From an uncultured bacterium (GTDB lineage: Bacteria; Verrucomicrobiota; Lentisphaeria; Victivallales; Victivallaceae): a DNA stretch of 6,615 nucleotides. Within the stretch, counting starts at the first letter, position 1, and every line of letters starts with the position of its first letter. The translations under genes were made by a program, and so were the position numbers. Of the stretch, positions 1 through 5,731 are shown one piece after another. Where the stretch lies: positions 1 to 6,615 of the forward strand of contig URVC01000099.1 of assembly GCA_900551245.1 (NCBI GenBank), given 5' to 3'. A model generated the notes under the pieces. It saw only the letters and a list, made by a program, of their open reading frames with translations, searched no databases and was not told where the DNA came from.

Positions 1-193
1 AACTGTCGGGCATTTTCGGAACCATAAGGTTCCCATCAGATGATTATAACGCAATTAAAAGAAAAATTTACTTTTAACTGTTCAAAAGGAGAAACTGTAA
101 TCAGAATTTTACATGCTATGTTACTCTTCTTAACAGAATATGACGTGATATTGCATCATACTGCCTATCAATTCATTATTCAGGAGAAAAGGA
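1..193. other. AT-rich stretch with no recognisable gene
   Basis: I see no coding region here. The stretch is clearly richer in A+T than the neighbouring island at 210-410. It holds two small inverted repeats: GGAACC/GGTTCC at 18-23 and 28-33 with a 4-nt loop, and TTAAAAG/CTTTTAA at 55-61 and 71-77 with a 9-nt loop. Neither is followed by a run of T, so neither is a convincing terminator. Purine-rich ribosome-binding-like strings (AAAAGGAG at 84-91, AGGAG near 182) have no start codon at a useful distance. Confidence 0.5.
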
Positions 194-412
194 TTACCTG
201 TTTCTTCCGAAAATGAATTCTCCGCGCAGTTTCCGGCGTGCGGTTTCCGTGGGAAGCGCGGCGAGTGCGGCGGCAAGGGCGCCGCATTCTCCTCCGGAGG
301 CGGCGCCGAAATCAAGCGCGGAAGCGTCTCCGGCAGTGAAACCGAGCGCGCCCCGGACGGCTTCCGCGGCGTTGCAGGTATCCGATTGAAGTTCAAAGCG
401 TGGAAGAGGCAT
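194..412 (-). pseudogene. GC-rich open frame, possibly the decayed leader of a prepilin-type gene
   Basis: This frame begins at an ATG at 412, preceded on the minus strand by AAAGGG at a spacing of about seven bases, and ends after 72 codons. The same frame stays open upstream to another ATG at 451. The product starts MPLPRFELQSDTCNAAEAVR, is rich in Ala, Gly and Glu, and ends GEFIFGRNR. It has no signal peptide, membrane segment or recognised domain. From memory only, similar leaders ending in FIFGRNR-SFSPE-like sequence lie directly upstream of, or fused to, prepilin-type (FTLIELLVV) proteins in Victivallis. Here the bases just after the stop would read SFSPE in the same frame, but no FTLIELLVV follows. 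I therefore suggest a leader that has lost its body. The alternative is a small gene of unknown function, or no gene. Its G+C is much higher than that of the flanks. Confidence 0.3.
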
Positions 413-516
413 GATAAAACCCTTTCTGACAGTTTCCCGGCGATGATGCACTCAGCTGCCCCGGTAAAATGAACCGCATCACCGAGATTTCGCGCAAATC
501 ACTCCGTTTCTGACGA

Positions 517-807
517 TTACGGCAGTTCATCCATGGAGACCAGCCGCATTCCCATTTCCGAGGCCTTCTGCAGTAGATGCCGCAGCATATCGACTCCTGT
601 ATCGACCGGTCCGGGATTCACGGAAATTCCATGGGAAAAGAACACGATAAGTTTATTTTCTCCTGCCGCATGTTCAAGCGCGGCATCCAGATTGTCATTC
701 GTTGAAGCGTAATATTCTCCAATCCCGCAGCCTCCCAGCGTCAGAGTCCCTGCAATATCCTCAAAAGCCAGAAATGCCTGCGGCTGATCCGCGATCCGGA
801 AGCCTTT
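517..807 (-). pseudogene. Polysaccharide deacetylase-like gene, C-terminal fragment
   Basis: About 96 residues remain, from KGFRIADQPQ to the stop (TAA, complement at 517-519). The segment ENKLIVFFSHGI, a Pro/Gly turn (NPGPVDTG), then an amphipathic helix MLRHLLQKASEMGMRL and the end VSMDELP match the last strand and helix of the NodB-fold polysaccharide deacetylases. In these the 'FFSHGI' strand carries a late active-site histidine and 'GMRLVSMDEL' closes the barrel. The N-terminal half, with the Asp/His metal site, is missing. Upstream of about 807 the open frame runs 18 codons into sequence that is the reverse complement of an IS3 transposase, so the ATG at 861 is not a genuine start. The fragment should have no enzyme activity. 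Intact relatives remove acetyl groups from cell-envelope or other glycans. Family assignment rests on pattern recognition of the C-terminus only. Confidence 0.6.
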
Positions 808-1370
808 TTCCGTATTTGCTGCGTGACATGACGATTGAACGTCCGAATCAGGTCTGGGCAACCGACATCACTTACACGGCAGTTAGCGGTCACCGTGCAT
901 TTGTGATCGGAATCATTGATCTATTCAGCCGCAAAGTCATGGCATACAACGTGGTAAATACCATGGACGCCTGGTATTGCGTGGAGACATTGCAGGAAGC
1001 GGTCCGGCGCTACGGTCGCCCGGAAATCTTCAATTCGGATCAAGGCAGTCAGTTCACCAGCGCGGAGTTCATCCGAGAGCTGAAGGAGAACGGTATTCGC
1101 ATCAGCATGGATGGGCGCGGACGCTGCCTAGACAACGCCAAAATGGAGCGCTTCTGGTGGGCGCTCAAATACGAAGACATCAAAATCAAAGAGTACCTGA
1201 ACCTGGCTCAGCTACGGTTTGGAGTCCAGCACTATGTGAATTTTTACAACTCCAGGCGAATTCATTCGGCACTCCAATATCGGACGCCGGATGAAGTCTA
1301 TTTCGGCACTTGTAATCGGCAAGCAATGGCATATAGTAAACCAGGGGTCTTTACACCAATCTTTCAATAA
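804..1370 (+). pseudogene. IS3-family transposase (orfB) fragment, catalytic domain
   Basis: About 188 codons remain, from LFPYLLRD to the TAA at 1368-1370. The family motifs are clear: RPNQVWATDITY, FNSDQGSQFTS, GIRISMDGRGR, and FYNSRRIHSALQYRTPDEVY near the end. The catalytic triad is intact: Asp in ATDITY (codon 864), Asp in FNSDQG (codon 1038) and Glu in KMERFW (codon 1146), with the expected Lys seven residues after the Glu. A full orfB is normally about 270-290 residues and is made by a programmed -1 frameshift from orfA, which supplies the DNA-binding helix-turn-helix. Those parts are missing, so this is a dead copy. The frame stays open upstream to an ATG at 702, but 702-~806 is antisense to the deacetylase fragment and is not transposase. 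Confidence 0.9.
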
Positions 1371-1373
1371 AAT

Positions 1374-1399
1374 GTTGTCCAAGCGGGGGGAGAAGCGCA
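1374..1399 (+). repeat. Probable right terminal inverted repeat of the IS3 remnant
   Basis: GTTGTCCAAG is followed by a G-rich block and terminal CA, starting 3 nt after the transposase stop codon. This matches the general IS3-family end pattern. The exact outer boundary (1399) is inferred from the CA terminus, since no partner left repeat is in the window. Confidence 0.6.
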
Positions 1400-1486
1400 A
1401 ATCTTCTGTCTGCACAGATTGTTTTCGAACATTTTCACGTCACCGAATAATTATTGAAATCAGGATAAGAAGTGTCAAAAACGGAA

Positions 1487-1514
1487 TTGCTAAAAATATT
1501 TTTTCAGGTATAAT
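1487..1514 (+). promoter_or_regulatory. Sigma70-type promoter for the regulator-hydrolase-pilin operon
   Basis: The -35 element TTGCTA (1487-1492, four of six consensus bases) is separated by 16 nt from a perfect TATAAT (-10, 1509-1514). Transcription would start near 1521, leaving a leader of only about 16 nt before the ATG at 1537. The spacer holds a 12-bp perfect palindrome, AAAAATATTTTT (1492-1503), and the region just after the -10 contains two adjacent TAATAAA copies (1511-1524). These may only reflect high A+T, but an operator here would suit an autoregulated XylR-type protein. Confidence 0.65.
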
Positions 1515-1528
1515 AAATAATAAATCAA

Positions 1529-1534
1529 GAGGTG
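1529..1534 (+). promoter_or_regulatory. Ribosome binding site that fixes the regulator's start
   Basis: GAGGTG pairs with the 16S rRNA tail and ends 2 nt before the ATG at 1537. It lies just downstream of the promoter. This supports 1537 over the earlier in-frame ATG at 1291, which lies inside the transposase fragment. Confidence 0.7.
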
Positions 1535-1536
1535 GT

Positions 1537-2649
1537 ATGAGAAGCAAACGCGTTATGCTGATGGCGGAATGGCAGGTGGGACACTTGGTGCATGGGGTGG
1601 TCAATTATGCTCATTCCCATAATTGGCATTTAATTCTCTGGCATTCGGGGAGTGTCCGAAGCGCATTACGCAACTGGCGGGGCGACGGCATTATTGCAAG
1701 TCTGCCGTATCCCGGCCTATTTACCGGCAAGAATCTGGTCCGATCGGACATGAAGTTGGTGTCTTTGACTGCACTGAAGCAGTCGAGTATACCGTATACC
1801 ATGGTCAGAGAAAACAATAGGGCCATAGGCAAGCTCGCGGCAGAATATTTCATCAGATGCGGTCATAGGCATTTCGGCGTGTATAGTGCGTCGGAACGCG
1901 GAACAAGTTTCTGCGAAATGCTGAAGGAATGGGGATTCGATGAGTGCGCCAGTTTGCCGACCGGTGAACCGGAAAAGCTTCCGCAGTGGTTGGTTCACCT
2001 TCCCAAACCTTGTGCAGTGTTTGCTGAAAATGACTGGGATGCGGCCGATGTGATTAATTCGGCCTTGCTGAACGATATCGACATTCCCTCGGAATTGTCG
2101 GTTCTGGGAGTGGGGAATGATATCTGCGTCTGTCACGCTCCGTCGGTTTCGCTTTCCAGCATTGACAGTCGCCTTTACCAGCTGGGCTGGTGCGCGGCGG
2201 AAGAACTTGACCGATTGATTGAGGGTGGCGAGCCGAAGTCGCAGGGGATTTTCATTCCGCCGGCACCGATTCCGATTGAACGTGAAAGCACGGATTTTGT
2301 CGTTCGAGATGACCCGCGAATCAAAGAAATCGTAAATTATATGAAATTACATCTCCAGCAAAAATTGCCGATTCACTCGCTGGCGGTTTATTTCGGGCTT
2401 TCCGATTCTGCCCTGTACAAATTGTTCGCAACTCAGTTCAATGCATCTCCCAAGCAGATTCTTCAAGAATTGAGATTGAAGCAGGCGGATTATATATTAC
2501 GCATGGAAACTTGCACCATGAAACAGGTTGCGGCCAAGGCGGGATTTCCTACTTTAGCGGCATTTTTTGAAATTTTTAAAAAAAAATATGGCTGTACTCC
2601 CGGAGAGTGGAAGAAAAGCCTTCCTAATCTTATAACCGAAGAAGGATAA
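1537..2649 (+). CDS. XylR-like transcriptional regulator (sugar-binding domain + AraC HTH)
   Basis: This 370-residue cytoplasmic regulator has the layout of E. coli XylR (392 residues). A LacI/periplasmic-binding-protein-like ligand domain spans about residues 3-255, with WRGDGIIA (47-54), YFIRCGHRHFGVY (104-116), SELSVLGVGND (185-195) and VSLSSID (204-210). An AraC-type DNA-binding domain spans about 260-362, with a first helix-turn-helix near 277-305 and a second near 326-350, followed by the family's closing YGCTPGEWKK. The LacI-type N-terminal DNA-binding domain is absent, as in XylR. The ligand is presumably a sugar set free by the encoded hydrolase; which sugar cannot be read from the sequence. 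The start at 1537 has a GAGGTG ribosome binding site and a promoter just upstream. The stop lies one base before the hydrolase start, so the two are probably translationally coupled. A run of nine A (2578-2586) lies within the codons for FKKKY in the second HTH. Activator versus repressor role is unknown. Confidence 0.88.
   Translation: MRSKRVMLMAEWQVGHLVHGVVNYAHSHNWHLILWHSGSVRSALRNWRGDGIIASLPYPGLFTGKNLVRSDMKLVSLTALKQSSIPYTMVRENNRAIGKLAAEYFIRCGHRHFGVYSASERGTSFCEMLKEWGFDECASLPTGEPEKLPQWLVHLPKPCAVFAENDWDAADVINSALLNDIDIPSELSVLGVGNDICVCHAPSVSLSSIDSRLYQLGWCAAEELDRLIEGGEPKSQGIFIPPAPIPIERESTDFVVRDDPRIKEIVNYMKLHLQQKLPIHSLAVYFGLSDSALYKLFATQFNASPKQILQELRLKQADYILRMETCTMKQVAAKAGFPTLAAFFEIFKKKYGCTPGEWKKSLPNLITEEG
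2641..2646 (+). promoter_or_regulatory. Ribosome binding site of the hydrolase gene, inside the regulator's last codons
   Basis: GAAGGA lies within the last two sense codons of the regulator and ends 4 nt before the hydrolase ATG at 2651. The regulator's TAA occupies 2647-2649. The arrangement favours reinitiation by ribosomes finishing the regulator. Confidence 0.65.
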
Positions 2650-2650
2650 A

Positions 2651-5600
2651 ATGTTTGCATTTCAATCGGATACTTATCGTGGTCTGCCGTTCTGGTCATG
2701 GAACGGAAAACTTTGCGAAGAGGAATTGCGTCGTCAGATCCGGGTTTTCCGGGAGATGGGGTATGGCGGCTTTTTTATACACTCCAGATCCGGCCTGAAT
2801 ACGGACTATCTCGGCTGCGAGTGGTTCGATTTGGTTCGCGCCTGTATTGATGAGGCGCGTCTTCAGGGGCTGGAGGCATGGCTGTATGATGAGGATCGTT
2901 ATGCTTCCGGATCAGGTAGTGGGGAAATCGGCAAAAATAAACATTTCCGGCGGCGCTCCCTTGAAATTGCCGTATTAGACAAACCGGTTTACCGTCGGAA
3001 TGATTTGGCATGGTTTGCCGGCGAGTTGCGCGGAACGGCACTGTTCCGCTGCCGCCGGTTGGGGAAAGGGGATTGCCTGCGGAGTGGAGAATCGTTTTTG
3101 CGTTTTTATGTACAGTTCGACAAAGCAAATTCCTGGAACAACGGAGGCTACTTCTCCGACATGATGAATGCGGACGGGATTTCAAAATTCATCAAGATGA
3201 CTCATGAGCGTTATGCGGAAGAGTGCGGTTCCGAATTCGGCGGTTCGGTTCCCGGTATTTTTTCAGATGAGCCCAATTGTTCCAACTGGACGGAGGATAT
3301 GGAAAAGAAGTTCGCGCAACGGTATGGTGAAAATCTGCTTGACCGTCTGCCGGAACTGTTCTTTGAAATTGACGGGCGCAGCTGTTCCAAACTGCGCTGG
3401 CAGATGGCCGAACTCCGAACGGAGCTTCTGGTTTCCGCTTTCGCGGTGCAGGCGGCTGAATGGTGCAGAGAACATCATCTGCTTTACACCGGGCATGTGT
3501 TCGGCGAGGAAGACGTTGTCGCGCAGGCGACGCACTGCGGCTCCGCCATGCGTTTCGTATGGCATATGGATATACCCGGCGTGGATGTGCTGAGTGATCA
3601 TAACCTTATTTATGATGCTATGCTCCAGACGGCTTCCGTCGCCCATCAGAATGGAAGTCAACAGGTGTTGAGTGAATCGTTTGCTGGAACCGGCTGGGAT
3701 TTTCCGCTGTATGCGCAAAAGGCATACATGGACTGGCAGCTGGCACTAGGAATTACCCGTTTCTGCAGCCATTTGGCCTTTTATACTTTGCAGGGCGAGG
3801 CCAAGCGTGACTATCCGCCGAGTATTCACTATCAGTCGCCTTGGTATAAGCAGGAGAAAACGTTGCAGGATTATGCATCAACTGTTGGTTTCATGCTCGG
3901 ATCCGGTAAACCGGTACGTCCGATTCTGGTCGTGCATCCCCTTGAATCCACTTGGTTTTGGAAGCCTCTTGCCGCCTACAGTCGCAAGGATCGCGAAAAT
4001 GAAGCCCGCAGGCTTCCCCGGCTGCGCAACATTCTGCTCCGGGAAAAGCTGGCTTTCGATTACGGCGACGAAGCAATTATTGCCGAACACGGAAGTGTTT
4101 GCGACGGAGTATTACGCATCTGTCATGCGACTTATGCCGCAGTCGTTCTGCCGGAACTCCGGACAATCAGGACAACAACCCTTTCGCTGCTGGAACGTTT
4201 TGCCGATCTCGGCAACAAAGTATTTTATTTAGGGAATATACCGGAATTTGTCGATGGCGAATTATCTTCGGAAGCATTGCGGGTCTATCGGAAATTTGTT
4301 CTGACAAGTCCGGCAGATTTACCCGTTAAACTTGCGGCAGTGCAGACCGTTTCCGTAATGGATGGTTGTGGGAATGCCGTAGAATCTGTATTGTGCAACG
4401 AGGTGCAATGCGGTGCTGAACGGCGGCTGTTTCTCTGCAATACCGGTTGTCCGCTCCCGCTGGGGTCTGGCATGATGATGGCCAAGGGAGCTGATGAACG
4501 GACGCTTGTCGTTCCGCAGGCGATGATCCGCTGGAAAGGGGAACTGAGACATCCGCCATGTGAACTGGAGCCATTTTCCGGGCGTCGTTTACAGGTGAAT
4601 GCCGTTTACAGGGATGGCTGGTGGGAATTCCCAACCCGCTTCGGCAGATTGGAATCGAAACTTTTTCTGGCCAGCGAGGATTGCGGAGAAAAACAGACCA
4701 AGCCGGTCGCGGCTCCGGCGGAATCCGCTCGACGGCTCACGATCTCTGATGGCTCGTGGCGTGTTCGGCCGGATGAACCGAACGTGCTGCCGCTTGATTT
4801 TGCGGAATATTCCATTGGCGGCGGAATTTTTCAGTATGGTCATGTCCGAGAGGCGGATACGGCGGTACGGCGGTATCTGGGGCTTCCGAAACGCAGTCAC
4901 GGAATGGTCCAGCCGTGGAAGCAGAAATATCTGCAGGACAACCTGCGAAGTGTCGGGACTGTTCTGCGTTTCCAGTTTGAATGTCGTGAAATACCGGAAG
5001 AATTATCGCTGGCGTTGGAGGAAGCCGTCCGGTATGATATTCAGCTGAACAGCCGGCCTGTTGAATTCCGGGATGTCGGCTGGTGGTGCGATTCCTCTCT
5101 GCGGATCGTGCCGTTGCCGACTGAAGCTTTGCGGACCGGAGAAAATATTTTGGAACTGCATTGTGAGTACTGCGGTGCGATGAGCGGTTTTGAAGCGATT
5201 TATCTGTTGGGGAATTTCGGCGTATTTGAAAACGAACTGACTGCCCCGGTTCGGTTGCTGCATCCCGGAGACTGGGGGCTTCAGGGATATCCGTACTATT
5301 CCGGGAATATGACGTTCAGTTTTGATTTTGAATGGTATGAACCGGCGGGGACGCCGGCATTTCCGGCAATTGCGGAATGGCGTGGGTCAGCAATCGGATT
5401 CGCAGTGAACGGCGGTGAACCGCAGATCGCTTTTCTGCAACCGGAACAGTTGAATCTTGGAGAATATCTGAAACCGGGCCGAAATACGATTGAAATCACG
5501 GTTTACGGAAGCAGACGCAACTCATTCGGGCCTTTCGGCGCCGAACCGGTTTCCATGGTCGAGCCATCGGGATTCTCTTATGCAACTCCAGCGGAACGCC

Positions 5601-5653
5601 GATTAAAACCGTACGGTTTGTTGAGTGAAATACAACTGATTTTCGAGCGCTAG
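2651..5653 (+). CDS. GH106-like glycoside hydrolase (alpha-L-rhamnosidase-related)
   Basis: This 1000-residue protein resembles the GH106 alpha-L-rhamnosidase group. The N-terminal barrel (about 10-415) carries PFWSWNG (13-19), GGFFIHSRSGLNTDYLG (39-55), WLYDEDRYASG (77-87), GIFSDEPN (202-209), YTGHVFGEE (279-287), HMDIPGVDVLS (305-315) and SESFAGTGW (341-349). Glu207 in SDEP and Glu342 in SES are the best catalytic candidates; their spacing of 135 is close to that of the two catalytic glutamates I recall for the Bacteroides enzyme BT0986. Residues 423-540 look like a Rossmann/GATase-like domain (RPILVVHP ... AAVVLPEL ... LGNKVFYLGNIPEF). About 770-850 and 870-1000 form beta-rich, galactose-binding or jelly-roll-like modules. 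The N-terminus (MFAFQSDTYRG) has no signal peptide or lipobox, so the enzyme is predicted to be cytoplasmic, acting on imported oligosaccharide. It follows the regulator by 1 nt. Rhamnose specificity is not proven; many GH106-like proteins are uncharacterised. Confidence 0.82.
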   Translation: MFAFQSDTYRGLPFWSWNGKLCEEELRRQIRVFREMGYGGFFIHSRSGLNTDYLGCEWFDLVRACIDEARLQGLEAWLYDEDRYASGSGSGEIGKNKHFRRRSLEIAVLDKPVYRRNDLAWFAGELRGTALFRCRRLGKGDCLRSGESFLRFYVQFDKANSWNNGGYFSDMMNADGISKFIKMTHERYAEECGSEFGGSVPGIFSDEPNCSNWTEDMEKKFAQRYGENLLDRLPELFFEIDGRSCSKLRWQMAELRTELLVSAFAVQAAEWCREHHLLYTGHVFGEEDVVAQATHCGSAMRFVWHMDIPGVDVLSDHNLIYDAMLQTASVAHQNGSQQVLSESFAGTGWDFPLYAQKAYMDWQLALGITRFCSHLAFYTLQGEAKRDYPPSIHYQSPWYKQEKTLQDYASTVGFMLGSGKPVRPILVVHPLESTWFWKPLAAYSRKDRENEARRLPRLRNILLREKLAFDYGDEAIIAEHGSVCDGVLRICHATYAAVVLPELRTIRTTTLSLLERFADLGNKVFYLGNIPEFVDGELSSEALRVYRKFVLTSPADLPVKLAAVQTVSVMDGCGNAVESVLCNEVQCGAERRLFLCNTGCPLPLGSGMMMAKGADERTLVVPQAMIRWKGELRHPPCELEPFSGRRLQVNAVYRDGWWEFPTRFGRLESKLFLASEDCGEKQTKPVAAPAESARRLTISDGSWRVRPDEPNVLPLDFAEYSIGGGIFQYGHVREADTAVRRYLGLPKRSHGMVQPWKQKYLQDNLRSVGTVLRFQFECREIPEELSLALEEAVRYDIQLNSRPVEFRDVGWWCDSSLRIVPLPTEALRTGENILELHCEYCGAMSGFEAIYLLGNFGVFENELTAPVRLLHPGDWGLQGYPYYSGNMTFSFDFEWYEPAGTPAFPAIAEWRGSAIGFAVNGGEPQIAFLQPEQLNLGEYLKPGRNTIEITVYGSRRNSFGPFGAEPVSMVEPSGFSYATPAERRLKPYGLLSEIQLIFER

Positions 5654-5731
5654 GAGGTGTGAAATTCTAGAATAACACTATTTTGATAAACGTTGATATT
5701 GTGAGCAACTGTTAATTGTGAAAGGGAGCAA
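5654..5731 (+). promoter_or_regulatory. Short leader between hydrolase and pseudopilin genes
   Basis: This 78-nt gap contains an unused GGAGGTG (5653-5659) overlapping the hydrolase stop, two TTGATA copies ten bases apart (5683 and 5693), and two ATTGTG copies 17 bases apart (5698 and 5715). No TATAAT-like box sits at a proper distance from either TTGATA, and there is no terminator. Co-transcription with the hydrolase is therefore likely. The repeats could serve a regulator, but this is a guess. Confidence 0.35.
5724..5728 (+). promoter_or_regulatory. Ribosome binding site that sets the pseudopilin start
   Basis: GGGAG ends 3 nt before the ATG at 5732. The two later in-frame ATGs (5753 and 5756), which would give the more usual short MMKVKKS leader, have no comparable purine-rich site in front, so the first ATG is preferred. 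Confidence 0.6.

Larger units (their letters stand above)
804..1399 (+). mobile_element. IS3-family insertion sequence remnant (3' part with right end)
   Basis: This is the downstream part of an IS3-family element, containing the transposase catalytic domain and a probable right terminal repeat. The 26 bases at 1374-1399 (starting GTTGTCCAAG, then a run of six G, ending GCA) read in reverse as TG..., a C-rich run, then CTTGGACAAC. This is the layout of IS3-family ends, which typically begin 5'-TG and carry a C-rich block followed by TTGGACA. The left end, the first ORF (orfA) and the start of orfB are absent, because the sequence switches to the deacetylase fragment at about 800-812. No target duplication can be verified with one end missing. 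The element cannot move by itself. Confidence 0.8.

Noticed and set aside
43..48. Minus-strand TATAAT as a promoter for a leftward gene
   Set aside because: No acceptable -35 element sits 16-18 nt upstream on that strand, and the surroundings are AT-rich.
140..159. Imperfect 20-bp palindrome ATGAcGtgATATtgCaTCAT
   Set aside because: Only 14 of 20 positions are symmetric and there is no promoter or gene next to it, so I do not call it an operator.
278..307. GGCGCCG/CGGCGCC hairpin with CCTCCGGAGG in the loop
   Set aside because: It lies inside a GC-rich, Ala/Gly-coding stretch where such repeats arise by chance. There is no T-run and no sign of a terminator or operator role.
130..396. 88-residue minus-strand frame overlapping the GC-rich island
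   Set aside because: It overlaps the 194-412 frame in a different register and is rich in Pro, Arg and Ser, as expected of a shadow frame in GC-rich DNA. I saw no ribosome binding site for it.
702..803. Transposase frame extended upstream to the ATG at 702
   Set aside because: This part is the exact antisense of the deacetylase fragment; transposase motifs begin only at about 810.
808..861. Deacetylase start at the minus-strand ATG at 861
   Set aside because: The first 18 codons are antisense to the transposase, so the start is a by-product of the fusion.
1405..1418. TCTGT/ACAGA hairpin just outside the IS end as a terminator
   Set aside because: The stem is only 5 bp and is followed by just a short TTTT after a gap.
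1291..1536. N-terminal extension of the regulator starting at the ATG at 1291
   Set aside because: The extension overlaps the transposase C-terminus and IS end in another frame, passes over the promoter, and resembles nothing. The ATG at 1537 has its own ribosome binding site and gives the normal XylR-like length.
2651..5653. Several frames of 60-150 codons on both strands inside the hydrolase gene
   Set aside because: All overlap a long, motif-rich gene and have no recognisable motifs or ribosome binding sites; they are shadows.
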